Shown: one piece after another, positions 9,573 through 19,830 of the stretch
Layout: every line of letters starts with the position of its first letter
Numbering within the stretch: position 1 is the stretch's first letter
Assembly (NCBI GenBank): GCA_015499985.1
Contig: JAAAUF010000168.1
Coordinates: forward strand, 1-20,480
Origin: Haplosporangium gracile
Lineage: Eukaryota > Mortierellomycota > Mortierellomycetes > Mortierellales > Mortierellaceae
Reading direction: 5' to 3'
DNA: 20,480 nt
Notes under the pieces: generated by a model
Told to the model about the DNA's origin: nothing
Databases searched by the model: none
What the model saw: the letters and a program-made list of their open reading frames with translations, nothing else
Made by a program: the position numbers and the translations under genes

Positions 9573-9904
9573 AGCCTGCTCATGGGAAACGGTATGATGC
9601 AACTCCTTACCTGGGTATTTCGCATTAGTAACATTAATGCCTAAAGGCGGTACTCATTTTAACAGATGTCAAGACTATACGTGCAACTTACGCGACGCGT
9701 CTCCTTTAATTTTCATACGATATTCCTCTTGATTGTCATCACGAGATCGTAAAATAACTGAACTAAAAGAGTCCAAACTGTCATGTATTTTCTTTTTGCA
9801 ATTCAAGCCTAAAGCAACGCGCAAAATGAGGAAGAAGGGTATAAAGCCGCGGACAGACTTGCATCGTTTTAATTGAAAGCAGAAAGAGAGACACAGGGAA
9901 CTAT

Positions 9905-12799
9905 TTATTTGTCAGATCTTGAACGTTTGGCAGCAGCAGAAGCAGCAGCGGCACTTTTGAGCCCATATATAATAGCACCCCGAGCAACAGCCAGCTCAGC
10001 CTTGGGTACCATGACAACCTGCTCAATCAGTCCTGAATGAGCATCGTTAACCATGCCCATTCCCACCTCTGGCGCCTCCTCGATCGACGCGAGGTTACCT
10101 CTGGACGCATTCGACGACGGTCGAGAATGCAGTGACCCAGAATAATGTGGTGATGCTGTGGATAGAGGTTGAGGCTGTAAGAACGTTTCCCTAAGCTTGT
10201 GGAGGAGATACTTGTTGCTCCCAAACCCGCCGACGAGAAAGAGTCCTGCAAAGATTCGAGGATATCTCTGAGCCTGCTCGAGAATAAGGTCCACTATCCT
10301 CTCAATGACCGGGTCAAACACCTTGTCGCAGAGCTCCTGTCCCGAGACCGCCATAAAGTCGTCGTCCATCCAGTCTGGTATCGGGTTGAGTTCATATATG
10401 TCCAATCCCATCGGTACTGACAGATGCTTGATCTCCTCCTTTGCCCGAGCGTCAAACAGCGACTTGATCTCTGTGAATCCGTCCAGCAGGGTCTCGAGTG
10501 CCTTTTGTCGTTGCGGCCTTGCATCGAGGTCCAGTCCAGAGAGTCGTTGTAGGACAAGATCCTTAAAGTTCTGGTCGAGCATGGCTGACCCACAGTCCTC
10601 GGCGTGGGAAGATGAGAGGTATTCAAACTGGCGAATGCCTAAAGAGTCGTCCACCCGAAAGACAGTGACTTGTGTCGTTCGGCCTCCAGCATCGCAGATC
10701 ATAAAGAGGTCCCCATCATCAAGTGAGTCTGTTTCGACACAGTGTTCTCGACAGTAGGCCGCTGCTGCCTCGGCCTCCGAGATGACGACAAGATTGAGTG
10801 CTCGTATCTGTGGGATAATGCCGGCGTCAACATAGCATCGCAAGACAAGGTCTTGGGTAGGTCTGCTCCATGACTTTGGCATCGTGACACAGTAATGCAT
10901 AGGTACTGTTCCCGTCTTGACGACCTGAGCCTTGTTGATCTCTTCCATGAGGTATTCATGAAGGCCTTGAAGGTAATGTGTCAAGACGTCTGTCAGGAAC
11001 AGTCCATGCTTCAGCACGGCTCGCCGTCCCTGATCAAAGAACTGCAGTTTGTAATTCGAAATAAGTGTGTGGTCGCCCTTAGAACGTCGAGAACTTGCCA
11101 CTGCGGAAGAACCCCATTCCGTTAGTTTCCTGGCGTCTGTCTCCGAGTTGTAAAGGTTCGCTGTTGGCACTTTGGAGTACGCGCTTGTCGACTTTGGCCT
11201 AAGCAGCAAAAGGTTGCATAAGCATGTTCACAAAGCAAAAATGATAAGAACCTGGGCATTGGTGTATTGGAGTGAATCATTATTTTGCAAACATAAAATG
11301 AAATGGGAAGCGTACCACTTCACAACGTCAATCATCTCTCCATCGTTCTGGTGGGCATAGGACACGCCGGTGAAAGTGTTGCCAAAGTCAATGCCGACCA
11401 CAATTCCTGACACCCTGCGCGATTTTTTCCTTTCCTTGTCCTTGTGCGGCGAGCTGTGCTTTTGTCGGGTACTGGCAGATGTGTCGATGACCTTGCCGTT
11501 CCTGTTCACGTCCACATTTTCGCCACAGAAATCCCCCAGCAATGTGTTGAATCGTTTTTGAATCTAGTTTTTTTGTTATTAATATCAAGTGAGATGAAGA
11601 AATGTGTGAGAATGGTCGGATCTAGGCTATTGGCTACTTTCGTTAAAAGAAGAAATAAAACGTTAGAAAGTGAGAAAGTAAGAAAAGTAGAATAAAGTGG
11701 CATGATTCTTACGGCTATGCGAGGAACAGGGCGTTCGAGTAGAGCTTTAATCTTCTGTGGGTTCTTGAAGATTTTTGGAGGCCCAGCGGCTGTGCAAACT
11801 CAAAATAAAGACAACGAAAAAAACAAACAAAAACGACGTGTCAGAATACACATTGCTAATCGGAAGCGCGTCAAATTGTTTATGCCCATGGCAAAAAAAG
11901 AATTTTTGCTTTTCTTGCTCTTTGAGTTTTAAGCCGGGATAATTCATCCCCGCGTGCCCCATAGAAAGCCCGGAAGCACTGTCTCGAAGGTTTTTTAAAA
12001 AAAACATACCGATGAAACGATGACCGTTAAGGAGGGGCATCCGGACGAGTGCTGGTGCTGGTGCTCCAACAACAGTGCCTGGTTTGACAAGAAGTGTTGA
12101 CTCTGAGGAGTATATGATCATAGATGGTGGTGGAGTGGCGGTTGGGATTGAGGGTGGTACTAGGTCAGGGAGTGAATTGGCCTTGATGCTTTTGGGACGA
12201 ACAGGCAGGTCCTCCTGCATGTCCTGTGGCACAAAGGGTGTTCCCTGAAAGGAATGTTTTCTTTGTTCTAGCTGATATTGTGGTTGCCATTGTTGGTATT
12301 GGTGTTGTGGCAATGGTTGCTGTCGCTGCTGTAGTGACGAAGGAGAGAGTGGCAATGTAGTGGATAGACGGTAGTGGTAGTGTGTTTGATTTGGGGGTAA
12401 TAATGTTCCTGGAATGGATGTTACCGGCGAGGAGGGTAGGAAGTAGGTGGGCTGGGTAACGAGAGAGTGACGACTTGATTGATAGTATGGATGTTTCTTA
12501 GCCTCAAACCTGTCCGACGTTGACGATGACGTGCTACTATCCTGGGCGAAGGCCTTTGGAGTTTGTTGATGATTGTTGAATTGCGAGTTAATTGTTAACT
12601 GTTGTAGTTGATGTTGTAGTTGTTGTTGCTGTTGTTGCTCTGGAGAGTAATATTGATGTTGCTGTTGTTGTTGATGGTGTTGCGGATAGACGAGTTGGAG
12701 GGGCGATCGATTTGAAGGTTGAGCAGGACGGGCTGCTGGTGAGGTGGAGACAGGTCGAGGAGGGATCGGGGGAGGATTAACAACAGGTGAGTGGATCAT
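9905..12799 (-). CDS. Hsp70/actin-like ATPase (HSPA12-type) with Gln/Pro-rich N-terminal arm
   Basis: Four exons on the minus strand: 12799-12010, 11789-11713, 11563-11316 and 11198-9905, giving 802 aa. Introns are 220, 149 and 117 nt, with donors GTATGT, GTAAGA and GTACGC; phases 1, 0 and 2 all match. The start is the first in-frame ATG (MIHSPVV). Residues 1-263 are Pro/Gln/Ser-rich, with an SH3-ligand-like PPPIPPRP. The ATPase fold begins near residue 346: phosphate-1 motif IDFGNTFTGVSYA, phosphate-2 motif CDAGGRTTQVTVF near 541, and adenosine motif LFLVGGFGSNKYL near 695. SEAEAAAAYC and ARGAIIYGL are also typical of the family. The protein ends just after this domain, so it lacks the peptide-binding domain of true Hsp70. 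Such proteins are numerous in fungi, and their substrates are mostly unknown. AATAAA overlaps the stop codon. It is divergent from the PPP1R37-like gene. Confidence 0.9.
12598..12683 (-). repeat. CAA/CAG trinucleotide-rich tract coding poly-Gln
   Basis: On the minus strand this codes HHQQQQQHQYY, then a six-Gln run and further Gln/His/Leu, inside exon 1 of the ATPase gene. CAA and CAG are mixed, which limits slippage, but length variation is likely. Gln/His-rich tracts of this kind are prone to assemble or to bind partners. Confidence 0.9.
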
Positions 12800-13836
12800 T
12801 GTTTCGATGTGGGTGCGATTTGTTCTTGTTTGTAAGGCGGGTTTGAAGGAAGGCAGACGGGAACAAAAGAAGGGAAAGAGAAGGAAGGCAATTGAAAAGT
12901 AAGACTGGGGAGTGGGGTGGAGAGTGGAATGGGTGGGAAGAAGAGAGATAGAAGAAAAGAGGGAGAAGAGAAAGAAAACGAAGAAAAAAAAAGAAAAGGA
13001 AAGAAAAAAGAGAGATGGACGCGGTCGGAAAATGAATGAGTCGAAGAAGATGGAGATGACACGGTTTATTCTTTTTCTTTGTGTGAGTGTGCGCAGGGGT
13101 TTATGAGCAAACAGCAAGATCAAGAAAAAGAAGAATAGGAATAACTAAAGAAAAAAAAGGTCCATGCATCCGGATGGCATTGAGTGGCAGGGTTGGGACG
13201 GTAAGTGAGTTGTACAGGCACGAAGCAAGAAACAGGATTGGTCCGAAAGTGTATGGAAGCGTAAGAGTACCAAGGCGTATGTTTCTAGGCCTGGCCTATG
13301 GCTTTAATTGTAGCGTCGTGATAAAGCCAACAGGTTCAGGTGTATAGGAGTGCTAGTCGTGGTAGAAATAGTGGAGTTGCCACATCAATAGCAAAGGAGA
13401 GTGAGAGGTCTGATGGCCCACATCGTCCGTCCGTGGTCAGAAATTAAAGAGGTAGAGAAAGAGGAAGAAGGAGAGATGAACGCATGTTGTTTGTTCTCTT
13501 TTGCTCATACCACAGGAATACATATGAATCGCATGGCAATGGCGTGGAGCACGCGGAGAAAAAAATAATGGACAAAAAAAGCATACCTTTGCTCTCTCTA
13601 TTTCCCTTTTACTTGTTTGGCTCTCAACCCTGTTCTGGCCTGGATTTTTTTTTTCTTTCTTTCTTTCCTCTCACGCTGTCTTCAACTCACTTCTCATTCT
13701 TTTCTTCCTCTGTCTTTCTTACTTGAGCCTTTCATCATCTCCACTCCTTCTCTTCTTCACTTCCCTCTCCTTCGTCACTTCCTTCTCCTTCCTCATCTTC
13801 CTTCGACGCCAACACCCGGCTCACTAGCCTGCCTTC
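12800..13836. promoter_or_regulatory. Divergent promoter region between the ATPase and PPP1R37-like genes
   Basis: The two start codons face away from each other, 1,037 nt apart. Both edges are leaders that are pyrimidine-rich on their own coding strand: 12850-13080 for the minus gene and about 13640-13830 for the plus gene. The middle has a CCAAT box in reverse (ATTGG at 13237-13241). Open frames inside, such as 13617-13979, are low-complexity translations of the CT-rich leader. Confidence 0.55.
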
Positions 13837-16800
13837 ATGATAGGCGTAAACCACAGGGACTCCTCAAGCACAGGCATGCACCCGTCCCACACCACCAGCC
13901 AGGATACCCCCGAGACCGACATCACTCTTACCAGCAACGACAACGACGACAACAGCACCAACAGCCCTGCCGAGTCTGACACGGCAACCTTGCCTCAGAT
14001 GCCTGCCCTCGATCCTTTGTCCTCGCCTACTAACCAAACTTCCGCACCTACCTCGCCAAAGGACTTTGCCACTGTTGCTGCATCTTCAACACCAACTGCC
14101 GAGACGAATCAGGATGCAGTGACCACTGTCGATGGAAAACCGGATGCTGCTCTCACGGAAGCCATGACCGATGAACCAGTCAACGCCACAGCGAAACCGA
14201 TCGCACCTGTTGCCAGCAATGGGCAACCTGTGCTGCAGAGGTCATCATCACAGCACCAAGGAAGTATGTCGAAAAATGCCGTCGAGACAGCCTGTCGTGA
14301 AAAATGCCTCGTTCCCGTCTTGTGAGCAACCAAGAAGGACGACTGACTGACCAAGAAAACCATTTCTCTGCCACTTCTCCTTCGTAGTGATATTTATCAC
14401 TAAGCCCAAGCTGAAGAGACCTCCTCTGCGAGCCATTGACCTCAGCAGCGCCCCGAAAAAGTCTATTCTCAGGAAGGAGACTGCCTATCCCTTCATCGAG
14501 CAGCCTGTCAGGAGCCCCGTTTTCAAGTCTCAATGGCTCCAGAGCACCGTCAGCAAGCTTGCCGCCATGAGTGGGCCTACGGCACCTACAGCCTACACAG
14601 CCAATGGCCCATCAATGTTTCAAAAACTGGTTTCTCAGGCAACAGCAGCAGCAGCAGTAACACCTCAAGGACATGCGCCAATCCCTTCAGGACCGCCCGT
14701 AGGACGACCTAGGATAGGACCGCCCGTCTTTGTCAACCACGAACGACCCATCTCTTCCCTGGAATCCAATGGAAGCGTCACCTCACTACTTTCCGACAAA
14801 TCTTTGAAGCGCGTGCGGTTCTCCGTTGGGCAATTGACGACCGAGCATGTGTTCCATAACGACGACGCTTACGAGTCAGAGGAAGAGTCGGAACCAAGGA
14901 GGGTTCCTGTGGCGCCAGCACCAGTGCAGCCCAAAAAGGTCATCATGACCAGCGAAGGCGTGCTGATCGACGACAACATCTACACGGCAAAGGAGATCAT
15001 GAACTACTACCTTACAGCCTGCAACAGTCGCGAAGAGTTTCCCATCGAGCGCCTCATTAACGACATGCAGGTATGAAGCAAAGCACACTCTATTATTCCA
15101 AGTTTATTTTTGGGCTCTCCACATGTTATAGAAAGATGCTGACTATGTTCAATTGCCAATAACTCTTGTAGATTGCCTCAAGTCGTCCTTCGAATCCACT
15201 GCTGACGACAATTGATCTGACAGGTACCAGATCTTTACAGCCTAGCACGTCCGCGCCATATCATTTCGAAGAAAAAAATCGACGACGGATATGACTGCTA
15301 ACACTCCAGTGATTCACAACTTTTAGGCGAACCTTTGCCTCGCAGGGCTCTGGACCCTATCTCGGATGTGCTCACGCTTGAGTTCGGCCTGAAACATCTC
15401 ATTTTGGACAATTGCGCCTTGGAGGACAATGTAAGTTCGCACATGGGTTTCAATGTTCTGGATCATCGGCGTCAAAAGTGTACTCATTAATACTGCTGCT
15501 CTGACTCTGTCCATAATCTAGACTCTGAAAATACTGCTGTACAGTTTGCTGCTCACCGACACATTAACCCTGCTCAGTCTCCAGGATAATAAAAGGATAA
15601 AGTCACTGGGATTCAAATACATTTCCGTGTTTGTGAAGAAGGTAAGTCTGGATCCAAACAAGAGATGGGTATCGGTACGACGGAATTGTATGGCGTCAGT
15701 ACCTAACGCTGGTATTGTAATTGTCTGTTCTAGACCAAAGCACTCAAGAGCCTCAATATCTCGGGAATCCCTATGGACAAGAAATCCATCGAGTTCCTGG
15801 CGCATGCACTCAAGATTGGACGACTCGGATTTGGATCGAGACTCGAAGAGTTGCGCATGGATCGCTGTGGATTACGTGGGAACCTCTTAGAGACTATTGG
15901 TGAGTATCACATCGATGAGTCTTGACTATTGATAGTCTTTGTTTTCACGTCCTAACAACAAGAGTTTTGTTATCTTCATCAATCGATAGCACCCGCGATT
16001 AGAGAGTCCAACTTACGACAGGTGTCGATGCGCTCAAACAGAATCGGTGCTGCAGGAGGCGTCTGGATTGGCGTAATGATGCGTGACTATGACGACCAGC
16101 CCAACAAAGTCATTCCAATCAACAATGAGGAGCAAGGATTCAAGCGAGTGTTCCCAGGCGTCGTGAATCCAGAGTTGCTGAAGCGCACTCGCGGTATTGA
16201 AACTCTGGATGTATCCGACAATGACCTTCGAGTAAGTTCTAATCATGAATTTGGTCCGCATGATAGCCTTTGTAACTTCTTTATATCTGAAATTGTTTGT
16301 TAACCAAACACTCTTCTTTTATATTGTCGAAAACTATGTCGCAGCAAGGAGCAGATTATGTGGCTCAGACATTACGCAGGAATATGTCACTCAAGTGTCT
16401 TATTCTTGCCAACAACAACCTAGACCCTGCGCGTCTTGTCGTCCTCGCCGATGCACTTGTAAGTATACCAGGAATGTACAAATTGTATGTACAGCATTGT
16501 TGCAGTGAACTAAATTGAACCATTTTTATCCACACTTGACAATAGAAACTCAACATTGGACTGGAGGCACTGGATCTTAGCAATAACCGTGTCTGCGGAC
16601 CTGTCATTACAGGCATGAACGCATTGACGCAAAAGTTGGTCTATAACAAGACTTTGACCAAACTGTCGCTGTCCAACACTGGCATCCAATCCGAAGGTGC
16701 CATTGCTTTGGCGGAGTTCCTTCCCGAAACTCGCACCCTTGTTCAGCTGGATCTGACAGGAAATGACCTTGTCGACATTGCCGGTGTCATGGCGCTCTCT

Positions 16801-18365
16801 GTCAGTATTCGCATGAACAAGAGCATCACCTGTTTGGATATGAACGTTCCTCCAAATGACGCCGAGTTTGCTCGCCTTTCCCGTGATATTTTGAGAGCTT
16901 GCATTCGCAACATGGAGACAAAGACTGGATCGAACGAAGGAATGCCCTCACCCGATGACATGCCCACCAATACTATCTTCCGACACCCCTCAGCCACCAT
17001 TATACCCGAGCCTGTGGCTCCTTCTGTTGAAGATAGTCGCTGGTCGCTTCTGGAGGCGGTCGCTGGCGAGCTCTACCGGACAAGAGAGACCTTGACAGCT
17101 TTGGAGAGAGCTCTGAACCGCGAAAAGGCCATGCGTCGCGACTGGTATGAGCATCTCTACGGCAGAGTCGCAATTGAATCACGAAACTTTCAAAACGGAC
17201 ATACTGGGGAATACGGCGACGATGGTCAGACATCCTCCACACCAACGACACCCCTTGTCCACATTCCTGAAGACAAGAAAATGCTTGATATCTTGAAGGG
17301 GGTTCTCTATCGCGCACCGCCACCAATTGAGGTAAGATCCCGTTCGTTGACCGATCAACTGCTATAGTTTGACTGGAGAGCTAAAAGTAACTTACTGTTT
17401 TTGTGTCGGGTCGTTAGCAATTATACCACCAGTGCAAGCGCCACCAGGCGAATATTATGAATCTTTTGGCGAGAGTTGATAATGAGAGGGCCATGTTGGA
17501 GCTGGAATCCTTGGGCAACACAATCAACTCCTTCCTTCAAGCATATCGAGCCCTGTTTGCGCTTCCAGAGATGCCTCCCAACATGATGGTTGGCAAGAGA
17601 ACCAACTCCCTTCCGCCCGCCACCCCCACCGAACAGTCGTCATCTGAAGCTGACAGTTCTTCGACAGTGCCTCTGGGCCAGCAGGAACAGGAGCAAGATC
17701 AGGACCAAGCTCAGGTTGTCCCTGATGTTTTGACCGAAGACCCAGTAGATGATATGGAGTCGTCATTCTTGCTTGAGGATGACGACGACATGGACGACGA
17801 AGTGTTTACTAACGACGCCCTGAATGATGTTCGACGGAGTTCCCTCTTGGCATCTGAGCGCCGGTCGCCCACAGTGACATCGACTGCTACCATGGCCGCG
17901 GATGAGTCTGCAGCAGAGACTTCTGACAACACATACCGAGGACGGGGACTGAAACCTACGCCCGTCAACACTCTTGATACCAGTAGAACGGAGGGAGAGC
18001 GTTCGCCCTCTGCCTTAGCCAGTCCCTTGGAGAAACTCCGCAAAGCCGCCGAAGTCGAAGAAGGAGAAGGTACACATTTTTTTTTTCTTTCGTTTGCCAT
18101 TAACTTTAATCGAGTCCTGTCCTCGTATCCTCTCTAACGAGTCTCTTACACAATTATCATGATAGTTCTGCGTCGAGGAAAGGATCTTCTCGAGAACGCC
18201 CTTATAGAGGAGGTCCCTGCCGAGATGTCAGGAGAAGAGCTCAAAATTCAGGTATGACTTATGATATTCATTTGCATGTGTTGCTATTAGAGAGAGGGAG
18301 CAAGAACTGATGCATAATTTTCATCTCTCTTCCCACTCCATTAGATCCTCGCCAGCGACACATAG
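13837..18365 (+). CDS. PPP1R37-like leucine-rich-repeat regulator of protein phosphatase 1
   Basis: Twelve exons: 13837-14263, 14388-15070, 15172-15223, 15327-15430, 15522-15641, 15734-15899, 15990-16231, 16345-16458, 16546-17331, 17418-18069, 18166-18251 and 18345-18365. They give 1150 aa; every join is in phase and the introns are 86-124 nt. Residues 1-280 are disordered. The RVxF docking motif KRVRFSV lies at 283-289. Next come an acidic patch and the block EIMNYYLTACNSREEFPIER, which align in order with the start of animal PPP1R37. RNI-type LRRs span about 380-740 (LKHLILDNCAL; LEALDLSNNRV; LVQLDLTGNDL). Then follow a probable coiled coil (about 790-850), an acidic stretch (LLEDDDDMDDEVF) and a helical tail. 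PPP1R37 binds and inhibits PP1; the same is inferred here. Filamentous-fungal homologues are, as I recall, often labelled Mhp1-like cell-wall biogenesis proteins. The first ATG has a poor context; Met-14 is an alternative start. Confidence 0.9.
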
Positions 18366-18428
18366 ATAAAAGTAAAATAAATTTTCATTACGCTTATAAA
18401 AACTAAGCACGCACTGGGGTAGGTTAAT
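18366..18428. terminator. Compact shared 3' region of two convergent genes
   Basis: Only 63 nt separate the stop of the PPP1R37-like gene from the stop of the methyltransferase gene on the other strand. AATAAA at 18376-18381 is a plausible poly(A) signal for the plus gene, 11 nt after its stop. No equally clear signal is seen for the minus gene, which must end in or beyond this interval, so the two transcripts probably overlap at their 3' ends. Confidence 0.55.
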
Positions 18429-19658
18429 CTAAAGGGAAGGCTTGACAGCGACGACAAACTTTCGCTGATCCATCATCCCAAGGTCCTCTCCGCGCTGGCT
18501 CATCTCCTTGCCAGTCTTAATCTCCAAGTCGTGCACCTGACTATCGTTCTGGCGCTGATGGTCGACGCCCTCCTCTTGCTCGAGTCGCTTCAACCCAACG
18601 CCCTTCAGCAAGTGCTCCATCTCCTCACTATCATAAAGACGCTCCTGATAGAACTGATCCCGGATAACCCCCTGGGCAGTCTTGACCACAACCTCCCTAC
18701 AGACCAATCGCTTCCTATCCTCGCTTAACCACCTCTCTCGACAGACCATCATTTCGTCATCGATCCATTCCCATCCTCGAGGGGAATAATTCTCACGCTG
18801 GTAGGCTCCGTCTGTGATATCCAGGACTACCACCCCGCCAGGTTGGAGAACCCGATGGATTTGAGTGAGGAGGGTTTCGTCGTCCTTGTCGTTGGAGAAG
18901 TATCCGAAGGAGTTCCCCATGACTAGGACTAGGTCGAATGTCGAGTCTGCGAAGGGGATCGTGCGGCAGTCTCCGATTGTGAATTGAATCTGATCGCCTT
19001 TCTTGTCGTTGGTGTTTTTGGCGGCGGTGGCGGTTCGGGAACGGGCTAATTGGATCAGGAACTCGGACTGATCATGGCCATAGAGCTCCAAGGCAGGGTA
19101 GCGTTCTGAGAGCTGGAGGATATGACGCCCCTGCCCACAGCACAGGTCCAGTGCCTTAACTGTCCTCCCCGAAGTGGAAGAAGTAATAGAAGCTTGGAGA
19201 ACATCGCGAACAGCGGTGATACCCTCGAGAAGCCGGACTTCTTCGAGCGTGATGGCAGGGTCTTCGACCACATCACCATCGGTCTGGAGGTAGAGTTGGT
19301 CGCCGAAGACGGTCTTCCACCAGGCCTTGGAGACCATTGTCTCTGGGTTCTTGACACGGCCGTGACAGATGACTCCCTTCGTGTTCGACGTGGTCGTCAT
19401 GTTAGCGGTGTCGTTGTTGTTGTTGTTGCTGTTGCTGAGGCTAGTCTTGCTGGTGGCACCGCCTTCGATCTCGTCGGACTCGGAGTCGTCAGGGGAGGGC
19501 AAGACCGATGGGATCTGATGGTTGATGTTGTTGTTATTGCGGTGGTCGACACGATCTTGGGCTTCCTTGGGAGGCTTGAGTACCTCTGAAGAATCCAAGC
19601 TGACTTGGGTCGACAAGTGGTCGAGACTGAGAGAAAGAATGGGAGATGGTTGAGACAT
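18429..19658 (-). CDS. Class I SAM-dependent methyltransferase, bacterial-like
   Basis: Single exon, 409 aa, from the ATG at 19658 (MSQPSPILS). Residues 1 to about 105 are Asn/Ser-rich and probably disordered. The domain begins near 109 with KAWWKTVFGDQLYL. Motif I is ALDLCCGQGRHILQL (169-183), the motif II position is LYGHDQS (192-198), then GDCRTIPF (229-236) and FDLVLVMGNSFGYF (241-254), and the late motif VLQPGGVVVLDI (270-281). This CCGQGRH type with a preceding W-x3-F-x-D region is best known from bacterial and archaeal class I methyltransferases annotated only at family level; the substrate is unknown. Met-87 and Met-108 are possible shorter starts if the Asn-rich arm is not translated. 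Lack of introns next to intron-rich neighbours is compatible with past transfer from bacteria but does not prove it. Confidence 0.88.
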   Translation of the reverse strand: MSQPSPILSLSLDHLSTQVSLDSSEVLKPPKEAQDRVDHRNNNNINHQIPSVLPSPDDSESDEIEGGATSKTSLSNSNNNNNDTANMTTTSNTKGVICHGRVKNPETMVSKAWWKTVFGDQLYLQTDGDVVEDPAITLEEVRLLEGITAVRDVLQASITSSTSGRTVKALDLCCGQGRHILQLSERYPALELYGHDQSEFLIQLARSRTATAAKNTNDKKGDQIQFTIGDCRTIPFADSTFDLVLVMGNSFGYFSNDKDDETLLTQIHRVLQPGGVVVLDITDGAYQRENYSPRGWEWIDDEMMVCRERWLSEDRKRLVCREVVVKTAQGVIRDQFYQERLYDSEEMEHLLKGVGLKRLEQEEGVDHQRQNDSQVHDLEIKTGKEMSQRGEDLGMMDQRKFVVAVKPSL

Positions 19659-19830
19659 TAGGGAGGTTAGTGATTCTTTGTGAAAGGAAGCGGAGTGCGT
19701 GAGAGTAAAAGAGGAGAAGAGAGGAGAGAGAAGAAAAAAAGATAGAACGAGGGCGACGCAATACTTTTATGCGTGGAAGGAAAAGAAGAGAAAAGTGAAA
19801 AATAAGGCGACGCAACGCTTTGTGTATGTA
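19659..19830 (-). promoter_or_regulatory. Pyrimidine-rich leader of the methyltransferase gene
   Basis: Purine-rich on + (runs of GAGGAGAAGAGAGGAGAGAG), hence CT-rich on the coding strand directly upstream of the start. Frames here translate only as Ser/Leu/Phe low complexity. Confidence 0.5.

Larger units (their letters stand above)
8461..9904. other. Intergenic region without a supported gene
   Basis: About 1.4 kb downstream of the ATPase gene and upstream of the DUF3712 leader. It holds a short CA-rich stretch near 8888, a GCATGCATGC palindromic run near 9000, a T17 tract and a nested inverted repeat at 9520-9564. ATG frames such as 8814-9281 on + run through the homopolymer and show no domain. 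I searched by eye for tRNA A/B boxes and 5S-like sequence and found none that hold up. Confidence 0.6.

Noticed and set aside
9590..9660. Possible tRNA or micro-exon on - (CTTTAG ... CCCAG then GTAAGG)
   Set aside because: There is no cloverleaf or B box, and the 30-nt piece between acceptor and donor has no neighbouring exons.
13617..13979. 120-codon frame with a signal-peptide-like start (AWIFFFFLSF)
   Set aside because: The hydrophobic start comes from T/CT runs of the leader, and the rest overlaps exon 1 of the PPP1R37-like gene in another frame.
19122..19589. 155-codon frame on + opposite the methyltransferase
   Set aside because: Antisense shadow of a clear catalytic domain; its Val/Gly-rich composition mirrors the sense codons.
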